DNA of 64,000 nt, taken from Glaciibacter superstes DSM 21135 (lineage in GTDB: Bacteria > Actinomycetota > Actinomycetes > Actinomycetales > Microbacteriaceae). Every line of letters begins with the position of its first letter. Within the stretch, counting starts at the first letter, position 1. The stretch spans positions 248,001 to 312,000 of the forward strand of contig NZ_ATWH01000005.1 of assembly GCF_000421145.1 (NCBI RefSeq), written 5' to 3'. The notes below the pieces were generated by a model. The model was not told where the DNA came from and searched no databases. It was given only the letters and a program-made list of their open reading frames with translations. Position numbers and translations under genes: made by a program. Shown piece after piece: positions 26,789 through 35,280 of this stretch.

Positions 26789-26841
26789 TGGACGTCGCCT
26801 TCACTTCTCTGGAGCTCAGGCGCCGGGCTGGCGCTGGGCTG

Positions 26842-26855
26842 GTAATACGCATTAG
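26842..26855. promoter_or_regulatory. LacI-type operator 1
   Basis: GTAATACGCATTAG is a near-palindrome with CG at its centre. It is the mirror of the copy at 26874-26887 with a centre-to-centre distance of 32 bp (about three helical turns), and lies upstream of the LacI-family gene. Confidence 0.65.
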
Positions 26856-26873
26856 CATAGTGCAAAACGATCG

Positions 26874-26887
26874 CTAATGCGTATTAG
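26874..26887. promoter_or_regulatory. LacI-type operator 2
   Basis: CTAATGCGTATTAG is palindromic at 6 of 7 positions per half with a central CG. Together with 26842-26855 it forms a perfect 13-bp inverted pair (AATACGCATTAGC / GCTAATGCGTATT), which suggests looping or cooperative binding of a LacI tetramer or two dimers. Confidence 0.65.
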
Positions 26888-26936
26888 TGATGACCGTGCG
26901 GTAGCCCCGCTGTTCGCAACAGCCGGAAGCCACGGT

Positions 26937-28235
26937 TCAGGATGCTGGTTGCGACAGGCCCAGGCGGGGATAGAGCAGCTCGAAGCCCTTGTCGAGTCCG
27001 CCGTTGAGGGCGCTCACCCCGTGGTCGCCTCCCGGCACCTCGTAGTAGGTGGTGTTCATGCCTGCTGCGGCCGCGGCATCCGACACCGCCTTGGCATCGG
27101 GCTGGAACGTGCCGTCGTCGGCGCCGACCGTGAAGATCGCCGTGGTGTCCGGGTAGCTGCCCGCCGCCAAGATGTTGACCGGCTTCACCGCGTCGTATGC
27201 TGCCTGGTCGCCGCCGAAGATCTCCTTCAGCACCTGGTCGCTGTCTTCGGCACCGGCATACGCGTCGCCCGAGATGTCGAGGATATTGCCCCAGACGTCG
27301 GGGTACTTGGAGCCGAAGTAGGCGGAGCACTCACCGCCGTTCGAGTAGCCAGCCACCGTCCACTCGGTGCGGTCGGGAAGAATGTTGAGGTTCGCTTTCG
27401 CCCAGCCCACGGCATCCGTCATCACGTAGGTCTCGACATTGCCGCGTGATGAATCGAGGCAGAGGGGGTCGTTTGCCGGGTCGCCGAGCTGGTCGACGAT
27501 AAGTGCGATCGGGGCGAGGCCCTTATTCGCGGCGGCATACTTGTCGAGGATCGCGGCGATGTACTGGGCATCAGGGTCTCCGGGCTGGCCCATCATCATC
27601 AGCACGAACGGCAGGGCCGGCGCGTTGTCGACCTGTGCCGCAGGAGGCAGGTAGAGTTCCGCGGCGCGGGCGGAGAATCCGGATGCCGTGGCCGGGATGT
27701 CCACGGTGCCGGTCTTTCCCGCGGCCGGCATGTCGGCCGGAGGAGTCCAGGTCTCCCAGAGCGGGCCGGCATTGGCGGGCGGGGGCGTCGCCGGAGGCTT
27801 GCCCGGATCGATGGGCTGGCTGGTGTTGATGTGCAGGAAGGAACCGAGCGTCGGGTTGAGTCCGTAGGCGGCGTTGACTCCGAGGGTGGCGGTGATCCCG
27901 AACAGCAGGATGCCGACGACGGCGATCAGCTTGCGCCACCAGCGCGACCTCCAAAGGTTGACGATCGCGAGGCCAATGGCGGCGAATGCGGCGATGATCC
28001 AGGCGTTCGCCTCGTGCGAGAGCGGGCTCCCGAACAGGTTGAGGAGCCCGACGGTGACCAGGAGGGTGGCGAGGCCGATCACGGCGCCGCCGAGAAGCCC
28101 GATGGCCGCGGTGACGATCCAGCGCGGTGTCGGGCGCCGGGCGAGCAGGTAGATCAGAGCTGCGGCGCTCACCGCGAAGAACGCGATGATGACCGGCCCG
28201 GTGACGATGTTCACGTTGAGCAGGCTGTCTGGCAC
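26937..28235 (-). CDS. Alpha/beta-hydrolase (esterase D/antigen 85-like) with N-terminal membrane domain
   Basis: 432 residues, GTG start. Four hydrophobic segments lie in the first 130 residues (about 11-31, 38-65, 76-93, 102-122), then a Pro-rich linker (PGKPPATPPPANAG) and a hydrolase domain. The nucleophile elbow GYSNGG is near residue 297; an acid near GADDGTF and a late His in GGDHG complete a plausible triad. Actinobacterial proteins of this layout are membrane-anchored esterases of unknown substrate. It follows nanE by 118 bp on the same strand and could be co-transcribed with it. Confidence 0.82.
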   Translation of the reverse strand: MPDSLLNVNIVTGPVIIAFFAVSAAALIYLLARRPTPRWIVTAAIGLLGGAVIGLATLLVTVGLLNLFGSPLSHEANAWIIAAFAAIGLAIVNLWRSRWWRKLIAVVGILLFGITATLGVNAAYGLNPTLGSFLHINTSQPIDPGKPPATPPPANAGPLWETWTPPADMPAAGKTGTVDIPATASGFSARAAELYLPPAAQVDNAPALPFVLMMMGQPGDPDAQYIAAILDKYAAANKGLAPIALIVDQLGDPANDPLCLDSSRGNVETYVMTDAVGWAKANLNILPDRTEWTVAGYSNGGECSAYFGSKYPDVWGNILDISGDAYAGAEDSDQVLKEIFGGDQAAYDAVKPVNILAAGSYPDTTAIFTVGADDGTFQPDAKAVSDAAAAAGMNTTYYEVPGGDHGVSALNGGLDKGFELLYPRLGLSQPAS

Positions 28236-28353
28236 GTGCCCAACCTAGCGGATGCGATCTGCGCTGGCTATCGACTGAGGTCCTGTTTTCGTTCGTTGAC
28301 TGTGCAACTCGGTGCTGCACGACCGGATGTCCGGAGGCCGCGTTTCTTCACGG

Positions 28354-29019
28354 TCAGCGCGCGAGCGCCTCCACAAACCACGAGGTGATCGTCGTGGGGT
28401 GGGTGATCGCCGTCCCGACGACAACGGAATACGCCCCGGCATCGAGCGCGGCACGCGCCTCGTCCGGTGAGTGGATGCGCCCTTCCGCGAAGACCGGAAC
28501 GCTCAGCCGCCCCGCGAGCAGGTGAACCAACTCGAGATCCGGTCCGGCGGTGCGGGGGCGCTCGCCGGTGTAGCCCGACAGGGTGGTGCCCACGATGTCC
28601 GCCCCCGCATCTTCGGCAGCCACCCCGTCGTCGAGGCTCCCGGCATCCGCCATCACCAGCGCGCCGGTCTCAGAATGGATGCGTCGCACCGTCTCCTCGA
28701 GCGACAGCCCATCCGGCCGCGCTCGCCGCGTCCCGTCGATCGCGACGATCTGGGCTCCCGCCTCGATCACCGCGAGCGCGTGATCGAGGGTGGGGGTGAT
28801 GAAGACGCCGTCCGCGCCCACCTTCCAGAGGCCGATCTGCGGCACGTCGACCGACTGGCTGATCAAACGGATGTCGTCGAGTCCCTGCGCGCGGATCGCG
28901 ACGGCACCGCCGGCGACGGCCGACTGGGCGATGAGGGCCATGGCGCGGGGATCGCGAAGCGGCTCCCCTGGATAGGCCTGGCACGAGACGACGAGGCGGC
29001 CTCGGAATGACGCGATCAC
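28354..29019 (-). CDS. nanE: N-acylglucosamine-6-phosphate 2-epimerase (NanE)
   Basis: 221 residues, GTG start overlapping the ROK kinase stop by 4 bp. TIM-barrel marks of NanE: MIASFRGRLVVSCQA, IGLWK near 60-66 (catalytic Lys), FITPTLDHA, IAIDGT-like IVAIDGTRRARPDG, MADAGSLDDG, GTTLSGYT and VFAEGRIHSP (catalytic Glu). It turns N-acetylmannosamine-6-phosphate into N-acetylglucosamine-6-phosphate. It pairs with the upstream ROK kinase; sialate lyase NanA and NagA/NagB are not encoded in this window. Confidence 0.93.
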   Translation of the reverse strand: MIASFRGRLVVSCQAYPGEPLRDPRAMALIAQSAVAGGAVAIRAQGLDDIRLISQSVDVPQIGLWKVGADGVFITPTLDHALAVIEAGAQIVAIDGTRRARPDGLSLEETVRRIHSETGALVMADAGSLDDGVAAEDAGADIVGTTLSGYTGERPRTAGPDLELVHLLAGRLSVPVFAEGRIHSPDEARAALDAGAYSVVVGTAITHPTTITSWFVEALAR

Positions 29020-29939
29020 TGGTTCACCGCCTCCAGTGATTCGAAGGCTCCTCGCGCCGCTCCGATGATGGCGGCGTCATCACCGAGTGAGGCTTCCACG
29101 AGCGGAACCCGCTCGACCAGGGGCATCGCGGTCGTGCGCATTGCCTCCTCAACCGATGACCACCACAGTGCGCCCGCGCGCCGCATGCCGCCCGCGATGA
29201 TGACGATGTCGGGGTCGATGACGTTCACCAGCCCACCGAGGCACCGCCCAAGGGCGCGTGCAGACGTGACGACCGCCGTGCGGGCACGCTGGTCATTGTC
29301 CGTGCGACGCACGACTTCGCGAGCATCCTGCACGTCGGCGTCGCCGCCGAGGCGCAGGTAGAGCTCGTGAAGCGCGGTGCCAGACGCGATTGCTTCGAGG
29401 TGTCCCTCCCTGCCACAGGGGCAGAGGATGCCTGCAGCTTCTTCTGCAGGCAGATGGCCGAGGTGGCCGGCGACGCCGTGGGCGCCGAACTGCGGTTGTC
29501 CGTCGACGACGACGGCCCCGCCGATGCCGGTGCCGACGGCAGCCACCAGAACGGTGCCGTGTCCCCGTCCCGCGCCGACGAAGGCCTCACCGGCGGCATG
29601 GGCGTGAACGTCGTTCTGTACAACAACAGGGAGGTCGAGGGCCGCCTCGAACGCCCTGCCGAGGTCGGTTCCTGCCCAGTTGCTGAGGCTGCCGGTCGCT
29701 GAGACGACTCGGCGCGCAACGGAGTCAATCACTCCGGCAGCGCCAACGCCGACCCCGATGACGGTCCGTCCGTGCAGGAGAGTGTGAGCGAGGGAGGAGG
29801 CGGCAGACACGATACTGTCGCCTCCTTCATTGGCAGGAGTGGGAGCGTCGAGTCGCGCGATGACCTCCCCGGTTCGAGTGACCAGCCCGACCGCCGTCTT
29901 GGTTCCCCCGATGTCGATACCGACGGCCAGGTCTGTCAT
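29016..29939 (-). CDS. nanK: ROK family sugar kinase, probable N-acetylmannosamine kinase
   Basis: 307 residues, ATG overlapping the GntR-gene stop by 4 bp. ATP site DIGGTKTAVGL near 9-19, catalytic region QNDVHAHAAGEA near 108, and the ROK zinc signature starting at His near 158 with CPCGREGHLE. It would phosphorylate N-acetylmannosamine (inferred from the coupled nanE). No HTH is present, so it is an enzyme rather than a ROK repressor. A glucokinase-like or GlcNAc kinase role cannot be excluded. Confidence 0.87.
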   Translation of the reverse strand: MTDLAVGIDIGGTKTAVGLVTRTGEVIARLDAPTPANEGGDSIVSAASSLAHTLLHGRTVIGVGVGAAGVIDSVARRVVSATGSLSNWAGTDLGRAFEAALDLPVVVQNDVHAHAAGEAFVGAGRGHGTVLVAAVGTGIGGAVVVDGQPQFGAHGVAGHLGHLPAEEAAGILCPCGREGHLEAIASGTALHELYLRLGGDADVQDAREVVRRTDNDQRARTAVVTSARALGRCLGGLVNVIDPDIVIIAGGMRRAGALWWSSVEEAMRTTAMPLVERVPLVEASLGDDAAIIGAARGAFESLEAVNQ

Positions 29940-30643
29940 CTGTCGTTTTCTCTGGTCACTGCGAGCTGGAAGGTGTATCGATCGGCGCGGTAGATCGTTC
30001 GTGCGTACTCGATCAACTGTCCGCGGCGCGACGAACTCACCCTGGACACGCAGAGTGCGGCGCTTCCTGGTTCAACCTCAAGGAGCCTGCTCCGCTCCTC
30101 ATTGAGGGTGATCGCCTGGATCTCCTGTTCCGCCCGGTACACCTCGTGGCCTGATGTGCGGAGTTGTTCATACAGCGAATCGCCGAGGTTGAACTGTTCG
30201 ATGTCGAGGATCGTCGTTGGCAGGTAGACGTCTTCGATGGCCATGGGGTTGCCGTCGGCGAGCCTGAGCCGCCGGATGTGCGTGCATTCCGAGCCCGCCA
30301 CCAGTTCGAGTGCCCGCGCGACGACATCATCCGCTTCAACCCTCGATACGGCGAGAACGCGGGAGGAGGCCGAATAGCCCCGGCTCATCATGTCTTCCGT
30401 GAACGAGGTCAGCTTCGGGCTCTTCGAGAAGAGATCGGTCGAACCGACGTAGGTGCCGGAGCCGTGCACGTTGTACACGCGGCCCTCTTCACTGAGTTTG
30501 GCGATCGCCTGCCGCACAGTCATGCGGCTGACCCCGTAGATCGCCATGAGCTCCCGCTCGGAGGGCAGCGCGTCGTGGGGTGCCATCGACTCTGCAATGG
30601 TGGCGCGGATCCCGGCGGCAACGGTCTCGTATTTGTGCGCCAT
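29936..30643 (-). CDS. GntR family regulator, HutC subfamily (DasR/NagR-like)
   Basis: 235 residues from ATG 30643, preceded by AAGGGGAA; an upstream GTG at 30688 would overlap the permease stop by 4 bp but has no such site. wHTH at 5-70: LPSERELMAIYGVSRMTVRQAIAKLSEEG, VHGSGTYV. UTRA effector domain follows (PKLTSFTEDMMSRGY; IRRLRLADGNPMAIEDVYLP; GHEVYRAEQEIQA). HutC-type regulators of amino-sugar genes respond to GlcN-6-P or GlcNAc-6-P. The near-consensus site at 33892-33907 before the operon is its likely target. Confidence 0.92.
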   Translation of the reverse strand: MAHKYETVAAGIRATIAESMAPHDALPSERELMAIYGVSRMTVRQAIAKLSEEGRVYNVHGSGTYVGSTDLFSKSPKLTSFTEDMMSRGYSASSRVLAVSRVEADDVVARALELVAGSECTHIRRLRLADGNPMAIEDVYLPTTILDIEQFNLGDSLYEQLRTSGHEVYRAEQEIQAITLNEERSRLLEVEPGSAALCVSRVSSSRRGQLIEYARTIYRADRYTFQLAVTRENDR

Positions 30644-30684
30644 GTGCTGGTTCCCCTTCTCGTGACTGCTCATCGCTTGAACGC

Positions 30685-31548
30685 TCACCCCTTGACCGCT
30701 CCAGCTGAGAGGCCACTGACAAGGTATCGCTGGGCAAAGACCGCGAAAACCAGTGGGGGCAGCGTGGACAGGAAGGATGCCGCGGAGATGTCACCCCAGC
30801 GAATTCCCGTACTTGTAATGAAGTTTGCCGCACCGAGCGTGACCGGGGTCGCATTCGACGTGGACAACACCAGCGCGAACAGATAGTCGTTCCACGAGAA
30901 GATGAAGACCAGCACCGCCACCGCCACCATGGTCGGCGCCAGGATCGGCAGTACGATACCCCACAGCGTCCGGTACACGTTTGCGCCGTCGACGGATGCC
31001 GCCTCCTCGATTTCATTCGGGATATCCCTGAGTCCGGCAGCGAGAAGGATGATGGCCAGCGGAAGGTTGAGGAAGGTGTTCGCGGCGATGAGGCCGGGGA
31101 TGCTGTCCTGAAGCCCGAGGGTCGTGAAGAGGAGGAAGAACGGCACGACGAAGAAGATTGCCGGGAGCAGCCGGAGTCCAGACGCACTGTTGATGATCCA
31201 GCGGCCGCCGAAACCGAGTCGCACGATCGCATAGGTCGCCGGAACCGCGATGGCCAGAACAACGATCACTGTGCCGAGTGCGATCATCGCAGAGTTGGCG
31301 AAGAACCGCGGGAAGTCGTACCCAGAGGCGTACAGCACGTTTGCGTAGTGGTCCAGGGTCGGTGCAGTCGGCAGCCCGAGTGGGTTCGCGGCAATTTCGC
31401 CGTCCGGTTTGAAGCTCACCAGGATCGCGTTCAGCAGCGGCACGTTGACCAGAAGGGCGATGGCGCCGACGATGGCGGTGAACAGCCAGCGGCGACGGTT
31501 CGGCGTGCGACGCCGAACGGTCACCGGGCGATCTTCGATCACGGTCAT
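30685..31548 (-). CDS. Carbohydrate ABC transporter permease (MalG type)
   Basis: 287 residues from ATG 31548, which overlaps the upstream permease stop by 4 bp. Six membrane segments; EAA loop EIEEAASVDGANVYRTLWGIVLP near 176-198; C-terminus VSGLSAGAVKG as in the family. Second permease of the amino-sugar uptake operon. No dedicated ATPase is encoded nearby. Confidence 0.92.
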   Translation of the reverse strand: MTVIEDRPVTVRRRTPNRRRWLFTAIVGAIALLVNVPLLNAILVSFKPDGEIAANPLGLPTAPTLDHYANVLYASGYDFPRFFANSAMIALGTVIVVLAIAVPATYAIVRLGFGGRWIINSASGLRLLPAIFFVVPFFLLFTTLGLQDSIPGLIAANTFLNLPLAIILLAAGLRDIPNEIEEAASVDGANVYRTLWGIVLPILAPTMVAVAVLVFIFSWNDYLFALVLSTSNATPVTLGAANFITSTGIRWGDISAASFLSTLPPLVFAVFAQRYLVSGLSAGAVKG

Positions 31549-32477
31549 TTCGTCTTCTCCATTCCGGTCGAGGCGATGCGTTTGACGATGAACGGCACGA
31601 ACGGGATCAGACACACGAGGATGATCAGTGCGGCCGCCGCTGCCCTGCCGAAGTCGCCGGATTCGAACGCGGCCTTGTAGATATAAATGCTCAGCGTGGT
31701 GGTGCTGGTGCCTGGTCCTCCAGCGGTCAGCACGTAGATCACATCGAATGTGCGCAGAGCGTCGATCGCCCGCAGAAAGAAGGCAGCGAACAGCACGGGG
31801 GTGAGAACCGGCATGATTACGCTGAACAGGGAGCGGAAATAGCCCGCGCCATCGACGGCGGATGCCTCGAGGAGCTCACTCGGAAACGACTGGAGCCCCG
31901 CGTAGATGATGAGGAAGGTGAACGGCGTCCACTGCAGGATGTCGAGGACGATGAGCAGCGGCACCACCGAGTCGGGGGAGAAGAGCGAGACGCTCATCCC
32001 GAGACCTTGGAGGAGTGCCGGGATCGCGCCGATGTCGCCGTTGAGCAACAACCGGAACATGATGCCGAGTAGTGCCGGTGCGACCATGATCGGGAGCAGG
32101 ATCATGGTGAAGAAGACCTTTTTGCCCGGGAACCGGCGGTTCACCAGCAGGGCGAGTCCGAACCCGAGCACCATCTCGACCGTGACGACGATCGCCGAGA
32201 ACAGCACGGTGAATCCGGCTGACTTGGCGAAACCGTCGCTGGTGAACAGTGACGTGAAGTTGTCGATGCCGTTGAAGGTTCCGGCGAGGTCGAACAGAGT
32301 GCTGGCCTGGAACGCCGTCATCGACCCGGTGATGAGTGGGTAGACGACAAAAACAGCGGCAAAGGCGATGAGCGGCAGGCTGAGCACTCCTGCTGCAATG
32401 GTTCTGCTTCGTTTGCGGGCCGCGACGGCTCTTTTGCGAGTGCCGAGTGCGGGGCGTGTGTCGAGTGAGGTCGACAT
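31545..32477 (-). CDS. Carbohydrate ABC transporter permease (MalF type)
   Basis: 310 residues from ATG 32477 (a GTG at 32489 would add four residues). An Arg/Lys-rich N-terminus precedes six membrane segments; EAA-like loop ELLEASAVDGAGYFRSLFSVIMP near 205-228 and GGPGTSTTTLSIYIYKAAF. It partners the next permease and the upstream binding lipoprotein. The binding-protein to permease gap carries a 13-bp GC hairpin. Confidence 0.91.
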   Translation of the reverse strand: MSTSLDTRPALGTRKRAVAARKRSRTIAAGVLSLPLIAFAAVFVVYPLITGSMTAFQASTLFDLAGTFNGIDNFTSLFTSDGFAKSAGFTVLFSAIVVTVEMVLGFGLALLVNRRFPGKKVFFTMILLPIMVAPALLGIMFRLLLNGDIGAIPALLQGLGMSVSLFSPDSVVPLLIVLDILQWTPFTFLIIYAGLQSFPSELLEASAVDGAGYFRSLFSVIMPVLTPVLFAAFFLRAIDALRTFDVIYVLTAGGPGTSTTTLSIYIYKAAFESGDFGRAAAAALIILVCLIPFVPFIVKRIASTGMEKTK

Positions 32478-32511
32478 GGAGGGCTTCACCTTCCTACGGA
32501 TATTGAGGGGA

Positions 32512-32541
32512 GCCGGGAACGGGGAGAGCCCCGTTCCCGGC
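32512..32541 (-). promoter_or_regulatory. Perfect 13-bp GC stem-loop after the second binding-protein gene
   Basis: GCCGGGAACGGGG (32512-32524) and CCCCGTTCCCGGC (32529-32541) flank a 4-nt loop, 17 bp past the binding-protein stop and ahead of the MalF-type gene. There is no U-tract, so partial termination or 3'-end protection of the binding-protein mRNA is more likely than full termination. Confidence 0.65.
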
Positions 32542-32558
32542 GCGACGGTTCAGGCGCC

Positions 32559-33881
32559 TCAGCCGAGCAGGTCCTGGAGGTTGTTGTTGGCGATCTCCAG
32601 GGCTTCCTTCGCGGGAACCTGGCCGACCCACGCTCCGCTGAGGTCTTCAGCGAGCTTGCTGTAGGCCTGGAAGGTCTTCGGGAAGACCGGCTCGGAGTAT
32701 CCGTATTCGGCAATGCTCTCCGAAACCTGCGGAAATGCCGGGTTGATGGCCTTGTTGGCCTCGAGAACGTCTGGCATTGCGGGGATGCCGCCGGCCTCTG
32801 CGTACTGGGTCATGGCATCCGGTGTCGCCAGGTAGGAGAGCCACGTCTTCGCGGCTTCCTTGTTCTTGCTGTACTTGTTCAGCGACACCGACAGGGCGTG
32901 CACGTGCGTCTGGCCACCTGGCACCGGTGCGATCGCCATCTTCCCGGCGATCTCCGGAGACTGCTCCGGGTCGTTGAGCGCCGCGAAGGCCGCGGACCAC
33001 TGGATCGCAAATGCGGCACTGCCAGACTGCAGGGCGGCCTGGGTTTCGGGGAACTCGGCCTGTGAGCTGTCTGGCGAGGTCCACTTGTTCGTGTAGATGT
33101 CTGCATAGAGCTGCACGGCCTTCTCCGCGGCTTCGCTGTTCAGCGCCGCTTCGCCGTCCTCTGCCCAGTTGCCGCCGTAACCCCAGAGCACGTCGTTCCA
33201 GACCATGGTGTTGTACAGCAGGTTCTTCGCCTGCAGGATCGTGCCGTACTCCGTCGGCGACTCCGGGTTCTCCGACTGGGAGAAGTAGGCGGCCATCGCC
33301 TTGTAGTCGTCGAGATCCCACGTCTGCGGGTCCTTCGGGTCTCGCGCGGTGCCGAGGACTTCCGCGCTGATCTCGCGATACTTCTCGACTGACGCCGGGT
33401 CGGCCAGGAGCGCGTCGATGAGGTCCTGGCGATAGAGCAGGAAGTGGTTGCTGACGTCGAGGGGAAGGGCGAACAATTCGTCCTTGTAAGTGAGTCCGTC
33501 AACGGCGACGGGGAAATAGCTCGAGGTGTCGATTCCGTCGAGCGGGTCGAGGGAAGCCGCGAACTGACCGACGTTGTACGAGGCCGTCCAGTAGATGTCC
33601 ATATCGCTCGACTTCGACGCCATCAGCGCCGTCTCCTTCGAGAACGTGTCCTGGCGAGACAGGAGGACCATTTCGACTTCGATGCCGTCGTCTTGGCCTT
33701 GGCCGTCGTTGTACGCCTCGACGACCTTGGCCATTGCCTCGCCTTCAGGGCCGGGCCATGACACCATCTTCACGGTTCCCGTTCCGTCGCCGTCCGTGCC
33801 GCCGGAGGCAGGTGCGCACCCAGCCAGCATCACTGCTGTCGCCAGGATGGCGGTCCCTGCCATGAGTTGACGCTTGAGCAT
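32559..33881 (-). CDS. Extracellular sugar-binding lipoprotein (amino-sugar operon)
   Basis: 440 residues, ATG preceded by GGAGG. Signal peptide with lipobox VMLAGC (Cys22), a short Gly/Thr/Asp linker, then an SBP_bac_1 fold (VKMVSWPGPEGEAMAKVVEAYND; DIYWTASYNVGQFAASLDPLD; FALPLDVSNHFLLYRQDL). It heads the operon with two permeases, GntR regulator, ROK kinase and NanE, so the ligand is probably an N-acetylated amino sugar or a glycan containing one (inference). It is transcribed from a promoter with a perfect -35 box at 33939-33944. Confidence 0.92.
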   Translation of the reverse strand: MLKRQLMAGTAILATAVMLAGCAPASGGTDGDGTGTVKMVSWPGPEGEAMAKVVEAYNDGQGQDDGIEVEMVLLSRQDTFSKETALMASKSSDMDIYWTASYNVGQFAASLDPLDGIDTSSYFPVAVDGLTYKDELFALPLDVSNHFLLYRQDLIDALLADPASVEKYREISAEVLGTARDPKDPQTWDLDDYKAMAAYFSQSENPESPTEYGTILQAKNLLYNTMVWNDVLWGYGGNWAEDGEAALNSEAAEKAVQLYADIYTNKWTSPDSSQAEFPETQAALQSGSAAFAIQWSAAFAALNDPEQSPEIAGKMAIAPVPGGQTHVHALSVSLNKYSKNKEAAKTWLSYLATPDAMTQYAEAGGIPAMPDVLEANKAINPAFPQVSESIAEYGYSEPVFPKTFQAYSKLAEDLSGAWVGQVPAKEALEIANNNLQDLLG

Positions 33882-33891
33882 CTTTCCTCCA

Positions 33892-33907
33892 AGTGGTCTG
33901 TACCAGT
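33892..33907. promoter_or_regulatory. DasR/NagR-like operator
   Basis: AGTGGTCTGTACCAGT matches the HutC-family consensus AGTGGTCTAGACCACT at 13 of 16 positions with the TGGT/ACCA half-sites intact. It lies just upstream of the Shine-Dalgarno of the binding-protein gene and downstream of the promoter, where repressor would block transcription. A weaker relative (TTGGTACGGTCCA) is at 33979-33991. Confidence 0.7.
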
Positions 33908-33917
33908 TGAAGAGAGG

Positions 33918-33944
33918 ATGTCATGTATTATTTAGGGTTGTCAA
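33918..33944 (-). promoter_or_regulatory. Promoter of the amino-sugar uptake operon
   Basis: Minus strand: TTGACA at 33944-33939, a 15-nt spacer and TGACAT at 33923-33918 as the best -10 candidate. The stretch is AT-richer than its surroundings. Other -10 registers are possible. Confidence 0.5.
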
Positions 33945-34000
33945 GGGTTTCTTGAATTCGATCGAAGAAAGTGAACAATTGGTACGGTCCAGCAGTTGGC

Positions 34001-34040
34001 TGGGTCTCGACAAGCTCGACCAGCGGGAGCGGCTCGACCC
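34001..34040. repeat. Fragment of a dispersed CTCGAC/GTCGAG repeat
   Basis: GGTCTCGACAAGCTCGACC with a further CTCGACCC copy resembles the ends of the longer palindromic elements at 36948-37053 and 46661-46722. It sits in the 256-bp gap between the binding-protein start and the glycosyltransferase stop; the rest of that gap shows only the promoter and operator described. Confidence 0.45.
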
Positions 34041-34137
34041 ATCGAACAATCGTGCGAGGGGTCACTAAGTGCTCTGAATCCGGTGGCAGACGAGCACTTT
34101 ACGTCCCTGCAGGAACGTCAACAGCGGCGTGCGAGCC

Positions 34138-35280
34138 CTACAGGTCGGCGTGCAGCTGCCAGACGCGCTCGGCCGAGTCGCGCCAGCTGAAGGCGTTCGC
34201 CCGGTCGATCCCGTATTGCGAAAGCCGGCGTGAGCGCTCTGTGTCACCGACGACGGATGCGATGGCCTCAGCCAGGCGTGCCGGGTACTCCTTCTGGTTC
34301 GCGCGTTCGACGGCCACGCCCGAACCACCTGACACCTCGAGCAGCGCGGGGTCGTCTGAGTGCACGACGGGCGTGCCGAAGTTGAACGCCTCGATGATCG
34401 GCAACCCGAACCCCTCGGCAAGGCTCGGGTACACAAACACGGTCGCCTTCGACAACACGACCGCGAGGTCGGCGTCGCTGAGGAACCCCAGCACCCGCAC
34501 CCGGCCGTCTTCGAGACCCTCTTCCTCGGCGACGGCCAGCACATCGAGTTCACCCCAGCCGGGAGGGCCGACGACCAGCAGCGGCAGTTCGGGTGCGCCA
34601 GGCAGCGCCAGCCCGGCGATCAGCGACGCCAAACCCTTGCGCGGCTCGAGGGTTCCGACGGTGAGAATGTACTCCGGCGGCAACTCCAAGCGTTCCGAGC
34701 GCTCGCGCACGTCCGCCTCCGCGCCCAGCACCAGCCCAGAACCGACGGCCCCGCCGATCACCCGCACGCGGTCGCCGAAGTCGTAGTACTCGGCGAGCTG
34801 CGTTGCGACGGCGTGCGTGGGCACGACGATGGCATCCGCGTGCTTGCGCGCCCGCTTCACCATTGCCTTGTGCCAGGCGACGCCGTGGGGCGTGAGGGTC
34901 TCTGGATGCGTCCACGGCACCACATCGTGGATGGTCACGGCGATCTGCTCGTTGTCGTTGACGCGGTCGTGCCTGCGCAGGGGAGCGAACAGGCTGGGCG
35001 CGTGGATCATGCCCCCACCGAGCGGAATTCCCAGCCCGTACTGCCAGGCACGTGACAGCTCACGTCGCCCGATCGGTGCCTTGTAGAGGTGGGCAAGGCC
35101 CGGCAGCATCCGTTCAAGCTGTTCGTACGTGTCGTCGGGATGCGCGGAGACGATTCCTTCGACCTCACAGCCGTCTGGGGCGGTGACGATGAGCTGTTGC
35201 GTGAGTTCGCGGGTGTAACGGCCGATGCCGCCTGGAACACGCGCTGCGAGCTGGTCGACGACGACGCGGAGGGTGGTCAT
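34138..35280 (-). CDS. Glycosyltransferase family 4 (GT-B)
   Basis: 380 residues, ATG overlapping the rmlD stop by 4 bp. N-terminal PGGIGRYTREL (acceptor loop), HAPSLFAPL, TIHDVVPW; C-terminal donor domain with TVGTLEPRKGL near 212-222, VVGPPGWGE, LGFLSDADLAVVLS and the E-x7-E signature in SLAEGFGLPIIEAF near 298-311. Typical of mannosyl-, rhamnosyl- or fucosyl-transferases of surface glycans. Coupling to rmlD suggests dTDP-rhamnose as donor (inference). Confidence 0.88.
   Translation of the reverse strand: MTTLRVVVDQLAARVPGGIGRYTRELTQQLIVTAPDGCEVEGIVSAHPDDTYEQLERMLPGLAHLYKAPIGRRELSRAWQYGLGIPLGGGMIHAPSLFAPLRRHDRVNDNEQIAVTIHDVVPWTHPETLTPHGVAWHKAMVKRARKHADAIVVPTHAVATQLAEYYDFGDRVRVIGGAVGSGLVLGAEADVRERSERLELPPEYILTVGTLEPRKGLASLIAGLALPGAPELPLLVVGPPGWGELDVLAVAEEEGLEDGRVRVLGFLSDADLAVVLSKATVFVYPSLAEGFGLPIIEAFNFGTPVVHSDDPALLEVSGGSGVAVERANQKEYPARLAEAIASVVGDTERSRRLSQYGIDRANAFSWRDSAERVWQLHADL

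Noticed and set aside
26908..26936. Terminator after the esterase gene
   Set aside because: GCTGTT/AACAGC with a 3-nt loop is present but short, with a bulge and no U-tract; evidence too weak for a feature.
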